Shown here: in pieces, positions 16,207-25,558 of the stretch
Numbering within the stretch: the stretch's first letter is position 1
Layout of the letters: every line of letters starts with the position of its first letter
NCBI GenBank assembly: GCA_028287115.1
Contig: JAQBQF010000199.1
Coordinates: 1-46,358, forward strand
Source: Myxococcales bacterium
GTDB lineage: Bacteria > Myxococcota_A > Polyangia > Haliangiales > Haliangiaceae
Length of the DNA stretch: 46,358 nt
Reading direction: 5' to 3'
Position numbers and translations under genes: made by a program
Notes under the pieces: model-generated
Databases searched by the model: none
Told to the model about the DNA's origin: nothing
The model's input: only the letters and a program-made list of their open reading frames with translations

Positions 16207-17408
16207 TGAGACGCGCCGTCGTCGCGGTCGCGCTGTTCGCAGCGTGCCACGGGGACACCGGTGCACGACACGATGCCGGCCGTGATAGGCCGGCATCGGC
16301 CATTTCGGCAGTTCCTCGCCTGCCGCCGACCGAGGACGGCGCCGAAGAGATGCGAGCACTCGACCAGCGGATCGAGATCCATCGCGCGGAGCCCGGACTC
16401 GAGATCTCGTTGCTGCTCGATCGCGCGCAGCTCCGCGGTCAGGTCGAGGACTATCAAGCCGCGGTGGCAATGTCCGCCGCCTGGATCGCGCGCGCGCCCA
16501 AAGATCCCGCGGCCTGGAGAGCGCGCACGGTTGCGCTCACGCGCGTGCACGCCTTCACCGAGGCTCGCGCTGCCCTCGAGCACATGAGACCGCTCGTCGT
16601 CGAGAGCACTGAATGGTCCGAGCTCGCGACCGCGATCGACGAGGCGACCGGAAAGCTTGCCGCGTCGATTCCGGCGCGCGAAGCGGCCGCGCGGATCTGG
16701 GCAAACGCCTCGAACCTGTCGATGCTGGCGAACAGCCTCGCGCTCCAAGGCAACTACGACGACGCGCTCGCGGCGATGGCCCGAGCGGCCGAGGCCCTGC
16801 GTGCCCCGACCCCCGAGCTTGCCGCGTGGACCCTGTTCCAGTGGGGTCGGATCCACGAGCAGAAAGGCGAGCTCGCGATCGCCCGACAGTTCTACGAGGC
16901 ATCGCTCGCGCGATTGCCTGGCTCGCTCGAGCCCACGGTGCATCTGGCGCAGGCACTGATCGGAACCGGTGACACCGCGGCCGCCAACCGGCTCGTCGAG
17001 AGAGCACTTGCGGAAAATCGTCATCCGGCGCTCCTCGCCCTCGCCGCCCCACATCAGCCCGCGCTCGTCGACGAAGCGAAGCGCGGCTGGGAGCGCTACG
17101 TCGCCGCGCTTCCCCTGGCGTTCTCGGATCACGCGGCGCGGTTCTATCTCGGCGTCGGCGACGATCCCCGGCGGGCAGCCGTGCTCGCGGCCGCAAATCT
17201 CGCAAACCGCGATACCTATGAAGCGAGATCACTGCTCGTCGAGGCCGCCCTCGCGTCCAAAGATGCCCCAACCGCGTGCATGACCGCCGGGCCCCTCGTG
17301 GCCAGGTCGGTACCCCGTCCGTATCGGTTCGTCGCCTGGCGGGCCTTTTCGGAGTGCAAGCGCCCTGAAGCCGATGTCCTCGCGCGCGAGTTCGGCATGA
17401 CGCACTGA
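16206..17408 (+). CDS. TPR lipoprotein
   Basis: ATG at 16206 shares one base with the previous TGA, giving a 400-residue protein. The N-terminus MRRAVVAVALFAACHGD holds a lipobox (Cys14). From about residue 60 there are helical repeats with TPR spacing, for example LLLDRAQLRGQVEDYQAAVA, LANSLALQGNYDDALAAMAR and HLAQALIGTGDTAAANRLVE. It probably scaffolds the DUF4331-like partners in the periplasm or at the outer membrane; this is inferred from context. The frame is open upstream to 15765, but that is a shadow inside the preceding gene. Confidence 0.85.
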   Translation: MRRAVVAVALFAACHGDTGARHDAGRDRPASAISAVPRLPPTEDGAEEMRALDQRIEIHRAEPGLEISLLLDRAQLRGQVEDYQAAVAMSAAWIARAPKDPAAWRARTVALTRVHAFTEARAALEHMRPLVVESTEWSELATAIDEATGKLAASIPAREAAARIWANASNLSMLANSLALQGNYDDALAAMARAAEALRAPTPELAAWTLFQWGRIHEQKGELAIARQFYEASLARLPGSLEPTVHLAQALIGTGDTAAANRLVERALAENRHPALLALAAPHQPALVDEAKRGWERYVAALPLAFSDHAARFYLGVGDDPRRAAVLAAANLANRDTYEARSLLVEAALASKDAPTACMTAGPLVARSVPRPYRFVAWRAFSECKRPEADVLAREFGMTH

Positions 17409-17434
17409 TCTCATCGTATTCTCTGCCAGGTCCG

Positions 17435-20400
17435 ATGCCCCTGCCGTACCCTCACCGCGCGACGTTCCTCGCAAGCACGCTGCTCGTGCCTGCCGAGCAG
17501 ACCGCGGCGACGCCGTTCGTGGCACGGCTCCTGTCGTTTCTCGTGTTCGATCATTTCCTGCGTCATCCGATCGTGACGCTCGGTGATGACGACGAGCCGG
17601 TCGTCGACGAGGACAACCAGCTGCTCGATGCCAATCATCCGGCGATCGAGGACAGCATCGATTGGATGTTCCGGATCGCGCGCCGGCACGAAGTCTTGTG
17701 GTTCGAGATCAGCCTCGATCGCGCACGCCCGCAGGCGACGCTGCTGCGATCACGCACGCCGAGTGGCCAGGTCGAGGAGTGGACGTCGAGCCCCGATCTC
17801 GCGTTGTCGCAGCAGCTCGGGCAATGCATCACGCAGTGGCTCGCGACGCGACGGCTTCCGATCGTCCCGCAGATCGCGCTGTTTACGCTCGACGACATGC
17901 GCACCGCCGGCGAGCGGCTGACCAAAGCGCACGCGGCGTTGTCGCAGCGCAAGGACTTCACGCAGATCCCGCCCGCTCTCGTGACCGCCATGCCGCGGCT
18001 CACGATTCCTTATCTGCGCGTTCTCGCCGAGCTGTCGGGTGCCGCGGCGCGCACGCTCGACGCGAAGATCCTCGAGATCGATCCGACGCATCTGGTTGCG
18101 AGGCGCAACACGTACGTCACGGGCCTGCTCCGCGGTAGCACGGACCGCCGCGACATCCTGCCGCTCGTGTTCGAAGCGCCCATGTACGGCAAGCCGCACC
18201 TCTCGATCTGGGGTGAACCGTTCGCGGCCGATCGGCCGAACGAGAACATGGGCGTGCGTCATCAAGGCATCGCCGCGAGTCTGATGCCCGCTAATCCGTA
18301 CGCCTGTCACAACTACTCGCTGCAGCTCGCCGATGAAGGCCGCAAAGAAGAGAGCTATCGCTGGGCCGATCGCGCGACGGTCGCGTCGCCCTACTTCGGC
18401 GCAGCCCACCTCGATTGCGTACGCCGGCTGCGACAAATCGGTCGACCGGGCCAGGCCTTCGCCGAGGCGCAGTATCGGTGTCGCGAGATTCTCGAGCGCG
18501 CGGCGGCGGGCAAGCTGCCGTCCAACGACTGGCAAGCCCCGCATCACGCGGCGCTGCTGATCGCGTTCGCTCATCTCGATGTCGGTCGGATCGCAGAAGC
18601 GATCGAGCTCGCGGACGAGGCGATGGCTCAGCTCCCCGATGATCCGCAGACCAAAGAAGCGTTTGGCTGGGCGACCAAGCGGATCTCGCACTGGAAGACC
18701 GATGCCGGCCTCCTCGCGCGAGCCTATGCATGGGAGGGCTACCACCGCGGGGATCCCGGCCGCGCGATCGACGGGCTCGCACGCGGCCGCCTCACCGACG
18801 AAGACGACTGCCAGATGCTGCTCGAGTCGTTGATCTCGATCGGCCGCGAGGATCAAGCAGAGGTCGCCTATCATCAGTGCGCGGGCCTCGACGGCAATGG
18901 TCTGCTCGGTGATGCGAAGGCGCGACTCGCCGCCGCGAAGGCGCTGATCGTCGCGGGCGATCTCGACGAAGCGCTCGATCAGATCCAGATCACGCAGCTG
19001 CGCCGCGGTCAGAGCCGGCTCGAGGCCGAGATCAATCGGCTGTGGCGCCTCGCAGCCACGCGCTCGCATGCGGAGTGGGATCGCGTCGTCGAGCGGCGCC
19101 TCGAACGCGGTGCGACGCGGCTCGCGCAGATGGCCGCGCGCGACATCGCGGATTTCGTACCCGGCGTCGACACGCACAACATCCGGCGTGCGCTCGGCGA
19201 TCGCAAGAAGCTCAAGCTCGAGCCGAAGTGGCTCGCCGATCTGATCAACGCCGTGCGCGGCGGCTCGCAAGGCGATGCGATCGTCGCGCGCCTCGGCCGC
19301 CCCGCCGACGATTCGCTGAAGTCCGCCGATGCGCTCGCGCAGGAATGGTGGACCGTGCTCGTGCCGCCTGCGAAAGATCGCGATGCGCATGCCGCCGGTG
19401 CGGTGCTCGCGCTCGGCATCTCGCTCGCGCGATATTTCGTCGAGGCCTCCGGCGCACCGACGCCGATCGCCGGCGCATATCGCCACATCGCGACCGAGGC
19501 GCTGAATCTCGTCCGCCGCTCGCGCTATCAGATCGATCCAAATGCGATCGCCGCGCTGCTCCGGCTGATCGATCGAATGAGCGGCGCACCCGAGTGGCTG
19601 CTCGACACGTGGCTGTTGCGGGTCGAGCGCGCGCTCGATCTCGAGGCGGAGCACGGCGCCTATCTCGAAGGCATGCTCGCCGGGATGCCGGCCGTGCAGC
19701 GTCTGCTCCGCGGCGACGAGCGCATCGGATGGGAGTCGCGCCTCGCGCATGATCTCGCCTCCGATCCATCGCAGTACGAGCCGGCCTCGATGCTGTTCGA
19801 GCGGTGCGTGCGAGCGGTCGAAGCCGGCGGAATCGCGCTCGCGTGGTCGACGGCGGCGCTCGCGGGTGCACCACCGGTCGCACAGCTCGATGTGCATTGG
19901 ATCGCGGCCCTCGCAAATCCCTCGGGGGTCGCCGCGCCGTGGCTGCGCGTCGCGACGGGCCTCTTGTCTTCGGGGCGCCCGAACGAAGGGTTCGCGGCCG
20001 CGTGCTTCGGCATGAGCGCATCGACCGCCAACGACCGGCCCGGAGCGGTCGCGGTCCTGACCCCCGCGTGGAAAGCCGCTGCGCTCACGACGCCTCTCAA
20101 CGGAGAGGCCGCTTTTGCCGCCGGACTCGCAGCTGCCGCGGAAGGCCGCCTCGATGTCGCCGTGCAACATCTCCGGTGGGCCGTCGCACTCGAGCCGGGC
20201 AACCCGAAGCGCGCGCAAAGTCTCGCGGTCGCTCTCGCGCGTGCCGGCAACGCGCACGAAGCGATCCGCGTGCTCGCGGTCCACGACCGCGCCGATGCCG
20301 TGCGCCTGATCGGGCGCGTGCTCGTTGAAAACGGTCGCGATCTCGATGCGGTCGCGATCTTGCGGTATGCCTCGCGTCGGTTCCGCTCTGCGGAGGACTG

Positions 20401-21172
20401 GGCGCTCCTCGCGAATGCCGCGAATCGCGCCGACAACGAAGCGGTCACCGTCGAGGCTGGTCGCCGTGCGGTGCTGCTCGGCGGCAAAGACTCCGAGCTC
20501 TTGATGTCGCTCGCGACGGGCCTCTACCGGATGGGCGAGTTCGTCGAGTGCGAGAAGATCGCGCAACAACTGATCTCGGAGCGCGGCGTCGCTCGCGAAG
20601 TGCGAATTGTCGGGTTGCACGCGATGGCACGCGCGCTGGCAGGACAGGGTCGTCACGTCGAAGCGCACACCTACGCCAAGGAAGCCGCGCGACTCGGCCC
20701 CAACGGCGATCTCGCGGCAGAGCTGATCGAGACGATGGATCGCATCGTCGCGCAACAAACACCGCCGGTGCGCGCGAGCGCCGAGCTCTCGATGGATCGC
20801 ACGATGTGGGCTGATCTCGAAGCCGGCAAGTTCGAGACCCTGACGGCCGCGATCGCGAGTCCGTCGTGGCCGATCACGCGCGCCGCGCTCGCCGCGTGCG
20901 AGTTCCGCAAGGAAGACGAGAGTGGCATCCCGGTCTCGCCGCGCGCGCTCGAGGCGGCGGTCGCGATCCTGTCGCGGACCGAGGGGACGACGAACGTCGA
21001 CGCCGCACTCGCTCGAATTCGCGCGCTGCGGATCCGTGACAACGCGTTCATTCAGATCGATCCGCCACCGCCGCTCGGCTTGCGCTACACGCCCGAAGAG
21101 TTCCAGCACGCGTACCTCGAGCGCGACAAGCGCCCGCACCGGCCGAGCGCGCTCCTCAGCTACGCGCGATAG
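17435..21172 (+). CDS. Very large TPR-repeat protein
   Basis: This 1245-residue protein is composed almost entirely of helical repeats; TPR-like helices recur at about 270-340, 360-440, 880-960 and 985-1070, e.g. AAHLDCVRRLRQIGRPGQAF and AEGRLDVAVQHLRWAVALEP. No signal peptide or membrane segment is seen, so it is probably cytosolic. No catalytic domain was recognised in the N-terminal 250 residues. It begins 26 nt after the TPR lipoprotein gene. Its last 17 bp overlap the convergent methyltransferase gene. A scaffold or co-chaperone role is all that can be suggested. Confidence 0.88.
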   Translation: MPLPYPHRATFLASTLLVPAEQTAATPFVARLLSFLVFDHFLRHPIVTLGDDDEPVVDEDNQLLDANHPAIEDSIDWMFRIARRHEVLWFEISLDRARPQATLLRSRTPSGQVEEWTSSPDLALSQQLGQCITQWLATRRLPIVPQIALFTLDDMRTAGERLTKAHAALSQRKDFTQIPPALVTAMPRLTIPYLRVLAELSGAAARTLDAKILEIDPTHLVARRNTYVTGLLRGSTDRRDILPLVFEAPMYGKPHLSIWGEPFAADRPNENMGVRHQGIAASLMPANPYACHNYSLQLADEGRKEESYRWADRATVASPYFGAAHLDCVRRLRQIGRPGQAFAEAQYRCREILERAAAGKLPSNDWQAPHHAALLIAFAHLDVGRIAEAIELADEAMAQLPDDPQTKEAFGWATKRISHWKTDAGLLARAYAWEGYHRGDPGRAIDGLARGRLTDEDDCQMLLESLISIGREDQAEVAYHQCAGLDGNGLLGDAKARLAAAKALIVAGDLDEALDQIQITQLRRGQSRLEAEINRLWRLAATRSHAEWDRVVERRLERGATRLAQMAARDIADFVPGVDTHNIRRALGDRKKLKLEPKWLADLINAVRGGSQGDAIVARLGRPADDSLKSADALAQEWWTVLVPPAKDRDAHAAGAVLALGISLARYFVEASGAPTPIAGAYRHIATEALNLVRRSRYQIDPNAIAALLRLIDRMSGAPEWLLDTWLLRVERALDLEAEHGAYLEGMLAGMPAVQRLLRGDERIGWESRLAHDLASDPSQYEPASMLFERCVRAVEAGGIALAWSTAALAGAPPVAQLDVHWIAALANPSGVAAPWLRVATGLLSSGRPNEGFAAACFGMSASTANDRPGAVAVLTPAWKAAALTTPLNGEAAFAAGLAAAAEGRLDVAVQHLRWAVALEPGNPKRAQSLAVALARAGNAHEAIRVLAVHDRADAVRLIGRVLVENGRDLDAVAILRYASRRFRSAEDWALLANAANRADNEAVTVEAGRRAVLLGGKDSELLMSLATGLYRMGEFVECEKIAQQLISERGVAREVRIVGLHAMARALAGQGRHVEAHTYAKEAARLGPNGDLAAELIETMDRIVAQQTPPVRASAELSMDRTMWADLEAGKFETLTAAIASPSWPITRAALAACEFRKEDESGIPVSPRALEAAVAILSRTEGTTNVDAALARIRALRIRDNAFIQIDPPPPLGLRYTPEEFQHAYLERDKRPHRPSALLSYAR

Positions 21173-22139
21173 CGCACACCTCGCGCCGGTTCGAAGGCAG
21201 GTGCTTGAACCGGACGCTCGCGAACCCGAGCGCGATGATGCGGTCTCCCAGCGCAGGAAGCTCGTCGACAAACGACCAGTCGTTGAGCTTCAGCGTGAAC
21301 ACGGCACCGCGCAACGTCGGCCGCAGCTTCGGCATGAGTCGCGCGATCTCGTGCAATGCGACCTGCGGCGCCAGGTTCACATCGACGAGCAGCCAATCGA
21401 TCCGCGCCGGCAATTGCTCCCACCGCAGCGCGCCGACCTTGATCTGAAGATGGTGCACGTTCGGCTGCGCGAGCACGGCCGGCGCGAGGTCACCGGTATC
21501 GACGCCCCAGACCGTCACACCTCTGCGCGCCAGCGCGAGTACGGCACCTCCGGGTGCAGCGCCGATCTCGAGCGCGACCTGCCCCGCTTCCACCGGCAAC
21601 GTTCCCCACGCGATCGCCTCTTCGATCTTCGCGTACGCGCGAGACGGCGCCTCCGCGGGAACCTCGACGGCGATCGCTCCGCCGGGCTCCGCCGCGCCGC
21701 CGCTACCATGCCGATGCAGCCCGAGCCACGCGGGCTCACCCGGCGCGACGATCACGTCCGCGACGAGCTCACCCGGCAGGGCGCTCCCCGCGGGGATGCC
21801 GGTCGCGCTCGCGATCGCCTCTCGCCACGATTCGAGATCGACAACGCCTTCCGGATCGCGAGCGAAGACGTGGACGCGATTCGCTCCGACATAGGCAAGC
21901 TGATGTGCCGCGTCGGCGGGATCGCGTGCCGGTCCGATCGACCGGCCCCAGACGCGCGCGAACGCAGATCCCGTGACGTCTTCCGGAGTCACGGCTCGAT
22001 CCGACTTGAACGTGACGAGCCCCGGCCGCGAATACGCAAATCTCAGCTCGGGACGTGTGCGCGCGACCTCACGCTTGAGCGCCGGCTCCATGTCGGGCAA
22101 GCACGTCGCGAACACGAAATCCGTCACGGTCCGAACCAT
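21156..22139 (-). CDS. RlmM-like rRNA 2'-O-methyltransferase
   Basis: From ATG 22139 the protein has 327 residues. The N-terminal part (FVFATCLPDMEPALKREV) looks like the THUMP-type RNA-binding region of RlmM, which methylates C2498 of 23S rRNA. The Rossmann domain has the SAM site LEIGAAPGGAVLAL and a K-D-K-E set: Lys in SRAYAKIEEA, Asp in LLVDVNLAP, Lys in FTLKLNDW and Glu in NRREVC. The frame is open to 22319, but the added residues are unlike the family. It shares a 199-bp divergent region with pyrD. The exact target site is inferred. Confidence 0.82.
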   Translation of the reverse strand: MVRTVTDFVFATCLPDMEPALKREVARTRPELRFAYSRPGLVTFKSDRAVTPEDVTGSAFARVWGRSIGPARDPADAAHQLAYVGANRVHVFARDPEGVVDLESWREAIASATGIPAGSALPGELVADVIVAPGEPAWLGLHRHGSGGAAEPGGAIAVEVPAEAPSRAYAKIEEAIAWGTLPVEAGQVALEIGAAPGGAVLALARRGVTVWGVDTGDLAPAVLAQPNVHHLQIKVGALRWEQLPARIDWLLVDVNLAPQVALHEIARLMPKLRPTLRGAVFTLKLNDWSFVDELPALGDRIIALGFASVRFKHLPSNRREVCAIARS

Positions 22140-22338
22140 AGCGAAACCGCGATCGGTATTCGCTGGATACGGCACGTTGTCGTCTCCGAGCGCCGCGATG
22201 CCCTGGCCGAATTCCTGACATCGGGCGTCCGGCAGGTTTCGAGCCGCCTCGAAGCGGCCGCTGCTCGGTACGACGGCGAACAAATCCGCTCGGTATCGCG
22301 GCATCACACCCGCGATCACGCGGTATCGTTCGGCTGCG

Positions 22339-23451
22339 ATGTACCGGCTGTTTTATTGGCTCGTGCTCTCTCGCTTGCCGGCCGAGGGAACCCACCGCGT
22401 CTCGTTCGCGCTGTTGCGTGCGCTCGTCGCGGTCCCGGGGATGCGCAACCTGATGTCGCGCATGCTGTCGCCGCGCGAGCCCGAGCTGCGCGTTCACGCG
22501 TTCGGTCGCGAGTTGCCGGGTCCGCTCGGGCTCGCCGCCGGTTTCGACAAAGACGCCAAGGGCGTCTCGGCGCTGCTCGCGGTCGGCTTCGGGTTCGTCG
22601 AGGTCGGCACCGTCACGGCCGAGCAACAGTCCGGCAATCCCAAACCGCGCCTGTTCCGTGTGCCGCGCGATCGCGCCCTCATCAACCGGATGGGCTTCAA
22701 CAATGATGGCGCCGCGGCCGCCGCGAGCCGTCTCGCGCATCGCACCGCGGGCATGGTCGGCATCAACATCGGTAAGACCAAGCGCGTCAGCGAACAAGAC
22801 GCGCTCGCCGACTTCACGCGCAGCGCCGAGACCCTCGCGCCGCTGGCGGACTACCTCGTCGTCAATGTCAGCTCGCCGAACACGCCGGGCCTTCGTGATC
22901 TCCAAGCCGTCGACAAGCTGCGCCCGCTGCTCTCCGCCGTGCGCGCCGCGTGCGATCTGGCTTCGCCGATGCGCCGGGTGCCGCTGCTCGTCAAGATCGC
23001 TCCCGATCTCGCCGATGCGGACATCGATGCGATCGCGGACCTCGCCCTCGAGCTCGATCTCGATGGCATCATCGCGACCAACACTACGATCTCGCGCGCG
23101 AGCCTCCAAACTCCGGACGCACGCGTCGCGAAGCTCGGCTTTGGCGGCCTCTCCGGCGCACCGTTGAAGGCGCGCTCGCTCGATGTCCTGCGCCGCCTAC
23201 GTGCGCGCGTCGGCACGCGGCTCGTCCTGATCGCCGTCGGTGGCATCGAGAACGCCGACGACGCCTGGAACCGGATTCGCGCCGGCGCGACGCTCGTGCA
23301 GTCCTATACCGGCTTCATCTACGGCGGACCTGCATGGCCTCGCCGGATCCACCGCGAGCTCGCCGAGCGCGTTCGGGCCGCGGGCCTCAGCTCGATCGAG
23401 CAAGCGATCGGCGCGGATGTAACTCCGTCGTCGACCGCCGCGAGCGCCTAA
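22339..23451 (+). CDS. pyrD: Dihydroorotate dehydrogenase (quinone, class 2)
   Basis: This 370-residue FMN enzyme oxidises dihydroorotate to orotate in pyrimidine synthesis, passing electrons to quinone. The amphipathic N-terminal helix MYRLFYWLVLSRLPAE marks the membrane-bound class 2. Motifs are GLAAGFDKDAKG at 64-75, NRMGFNNDG at 116-124, the catalytic-Ser segment NVSSPNTPGLR at 176-186, VKIAPDL, and the phosphate site IAVGGI followed by GATLVQSYTGFIYGGP. The C-terminal tail is Ala/Ser-rich and slightly longer than usual. Confidence 0.97.
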   Translation: MYRLFYWLVLSRLPAEGTHRVSFALLRALVAVPGMRNLMSRMLSPREPELRVHAFGRELPGPLGLAAGFDKDAKGVSALLAVGFGFVEVGTVTAEQQSGNPKPRLFRVPRDRALINRMGFNNDGAAAAASRLAHRTAGMVGINIGKTKRVSEQDALADFTRSAETLAPLADYLVVNVSSPNTPGLRDLQAVDKLRPLLSAVRAACDLASPMRRVPLLVKIAPDLADADIDAIADLALELDLDGIIATNTTISRASLQTPDARVAKLGFGGLSGAPLKARSLDVLRRLRARVGTRLVLIAVGGIENADDAWNRIRAGATLVQSYTGFIYGGPAWPRRIHRELAERVRAAGLSSIEQAIGADVTPSSTAASA

Positions 23452-23460
23452 GCGATCAGA

Positions 23461-23937
23461 TCAGCTTGGAACGCAGATCTTGACCGTCTGCATCGGAACC
23501 ATCGTGCAGGCCATTCCGGTCGGGCATTGCGCCGGGGTCGTACAGATAATCGCGCAACCATTGGCATTGCTGCCGCTTCCCGTCGACAGGGCACAGACCG
23601 GCATGCCGCCGGCAGGTCCCGTGTAGCCGGTCGTACAGGTCGCGTTGTTTCCCATGCACATCGGGGTGCAATAGCCGGTCGTCGTCGAGCCAAGCCCCAT
23701 CAGGGTGACGCAATCGTTGCCGGTCGGACATGCCGAGCCGCCGCCGCCAGCGGCGAACGGACAGAGTTGGCCGAGTGCATTCGCCGCGACCGCCGGTGCA
23801 TCCATGAACACCTTTGCGTCCAGAAACACCTTCGCGTCGGGACTGACATTCGGTTTTTTGCTGTCGCTGCACGCGATGATCGTGGCTCCCAGGGCGATAC
23901 CGAGGACGAGCGTGACACTGAACAAACGAGAAATCAT
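23461..23937 (-). CDS. Small Cys-rich lipoprotein
   Basis: The 158 residues have a lipobox TIIAC (Cys23). The start of the mature protein carries a short tandem DAKVFLDAKVFMDAP. The rest has about 11 Cys in short loops (LCPFAAGGGGSACPTGNDC, YCTPMCMGNNATC and CTTPAQCPTGMACT), a layout common among myxobacterial surface lipoproteins. It is convergent with pyrD (9-bp gap) and divergent from def (124 bp). No enzymatic motif; function unknown. Confidence 0.8.
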   Translation of the reverse strand: MISRLFSVTLVLGIALGATIIACSDSKKPNVSPDAKVFLDAKVFMDAPAVAANALGQLCPFAAGGGGSACPTGNDCVTLMGLGSTTTGYCTPMCMGNNATCTTGYTGPAGGMPVCALSTGSGSNANGCAIICTTPAQCPTGMACTMVPMQTVKICVPS

Positions 23938-24061
23938 GGGTGGCCTCCGTGCGCGACACTACGTCGAAACTTGGCCGCTTGGGAATAGCGTCCCATCTCA
24001 GCTTCTGACCGGCAGAGCGACGCCCGGTTCGCTTCGTGAGGAATGAGCTACATTGCCGGGT

Positions 24062-24634
24062 ATGGCCATCCGCAAGATCGCCCAGATCGGTCACCCCGTC
24101 CTGAGGCAAATTGCCCGGGAGGTCAGCCTCGAAGAGCTGAAGTCCGCCACCACGCAAGCGTTCATCGACGACCTGGTCGAGACCATGCGCGATGCCGATG
24201 GTGCGGGTCTCGCGGCGATCCAGGTCTACGAGCCCATTCGGATCTGCGCGATCGAAGTGCGCAATAATCCACGGTATCCGTACAAGCCGCCCATCCCGCT
24301 GACCATCCTCGTCAACCCCGTGCTGACGCCGATCGATGACGAGCTGTTCGACAACTACGAGGGATGTCTCAGCGTCCCGAACCTACGCGGCATGGTTCAG
24401 CGCTCGGTGCATCTTCACGTCAAGGCATGGGACCGGCACGGCAATCCGATCGATGAGCTGGTGCACGGGCTCAAGGCCGGGACGTACCAGCACGAGGTCG
24501 ATCACCTGAACGGCAGGATCTTCGTGGATCGCGCCGACCCGAGCACGTTCACCACGTGGACCGAGTTCGAGCGCTATCACCGCGCCAGTTTCGTAGAGAA
24601 AATGCAGGCACTCGTGGCCCGCGTCGGGTCCTAA
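24062..24634 (+). CDS. def: Peptide deformylase
   Basis: The 190 residues carry the three metal-site motifs of deformylase, which removes the formyl group from nascent proteins: GAGLAAIQ at 47-54, EGCLSVP at 100-106 with Cys102, and QHEVDH at 143-148 with His144, Glu145 and His148. An insertion of about 10 residues (NNPRYPYKPPIP) precedes the Cys motif. ATG 24062 gives the usual MAIRKIAQIGHPVLR start; a TTG at 24053 would add only three residues. No fmt gene is adjacent. The 174-bp region after it, up to the GNAT gene, shows nothing convincing. Confidence 0.96.
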   Translation: MAIRKIAQIGHPVLRQIAREVSLEELKSATTQAFIDDLVETMRDADGAGLAAIQVYEPIRICAIEVRNNPRYPYKPPIPLTILVNPVLTPIDDELFDNYEGCLSVPNLRGMVQRSVHLHVKAWDRHGNPIDELVHGLKAGTYQHEVDHLNGRIFVDRADPSTFTTWTEFERYHRASFVEKMQALVARVGS

Positions 24635-24808
24635 CGGCCTTCACCTCTGTTTCACGGAGCCAGCCAGTTGCAATCCGGCGGATGCGGTCGATCCGTAGGC
24701 TCACGCGAATGCGAAATCGCACTTACGTAGGCCGTTGCTGGCCTTTGCGCGCAGTTTTACGCCCGGTGCCTTGCCGTTAGGGGCATCGGTAGGGTTTGCT
24801 TGGTCCCC

Positions 24809-25504
24809 ATGGCTCGTCGCCGTAGCCCGCGCAAGACCGGCAATCAAACGTCGGTAGTTGCGGAGGAGCGTCCGGTCGTCGCGAAGCGTGCTCGCGGCAA
24901 GAAGAAACAAGCCCAGCCGCTGATCGCGGTGCGGCACATGACCCGGCGCGACATCGGTCGCGTGTGGGAGTTCTTGAAGCTCAGCTTCCGGGACGTCAAC
25001 GCGGAGACCGTCGAGTATCAACGGCCGCGCTCGAAGCATCGGTTCGAGGAGATCTTCGAAGAGGAAGGCATCGAGCAGCTGCTGTTCGAAGTCGACGACG
25101 CGATCGTCGCGTACGCGGAGTGCACGTACGAGGTGACCGGATCCGATAACTGGATCAATCCGCGGTACTTCGAGAAGCGCGACATGCGGCCGCTGTTCGT
25201 GGACGAGCTCGCGGTGCATCCCGAGTGGCACGGTAAGGGTGTCGGCTCGTTCGCCCTCGAGCAGCTGCATCACCTCGCGCGCGTTCACGGCCTCAACCAC
25301 CTCGTGCTGGAGGTCGCCGAGAACAACGAGCGCGCGCTCGAGTGGTACAAGAAGCGCGCGTTCAAGAAGCTCGACGCCGCAGTCTTCATGGCGACGAGCG
25401 TCGACACCGAGCCCGAGCTCCTGCCGCCCCGCGAGCTCGCGGGACAACGCGAGCCGGCGAGCACGTTACCCGGTGAAGGCAGCGAGCCCGACGGCGAGAG
25501 CTAG
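24809..25504 (+). CDS. GNAT-family N-acetyltransferase
   Basis: This 231-residue protein (ATG 24809) has a Lys/Arg-rich N-terminal tail of about 38 residues, then a GNAT domain. The acetyl-CoA site is VDELAVHPEWHGKGVGSFAL at 131-150, followed by LEVAENNERALEWYKKRAF, the usual N-x-x-A-x-x-x-Y pattern of motif B. An acidic/Pro-rich tail closes the protein. The basic tail might bind nucleic acid or ribosomes, an inference from charge. It converges on the VWA gene with a 54-bp gap. Substrate unknown. Confidence 0.9.
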   Translation: MARRRSPRKTGNQTSVVAEERPVVAKRARGKKKQAQPLIAVRHMTRRDIGRVWEFLKLSFRDVNAETVEYQRPRSKHRFEEIFEEEGIEQLLFEVDDAIVAYAECTYEVTGSDNWINPRYFEKRDMRPLFVDELAVHPEWHGKGVGSFALEQLHHLARVHGLNHLVLEVAENNERALEWYKKRAFKKLDAAVFMATSVDTEPELLPPRELAGQREPASTLPGEGSEPDGES

Positions 25505-25558
25505 ATCGCCGCGAGTCGCGGACGCACATCGGAGGTGCGCAGAGCTCTTGCGGACAGC

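Noticed and set aside
14704..16470. 588-residue minus-strand frame opposite the DUF4331-like genes
   Set aside because: Arg-rich shadow with no motifs; the plus strand has signal peptides, ribosome sites and family patterns.
17750..21271. 1173-residue open frame on the minus strand
   Set aside because: It is long only because of high GC; it is Arg/Asp/His-rich, has no motifs and lies opposite the TPR protein, which has clear repeats.
24635..24808. tRNA or riboswitch before the GNAT gene
   Set aside because: Some short complementary pieces exist near 24767-24790, but no cloverleaf or known riboswitch pattern could be made.
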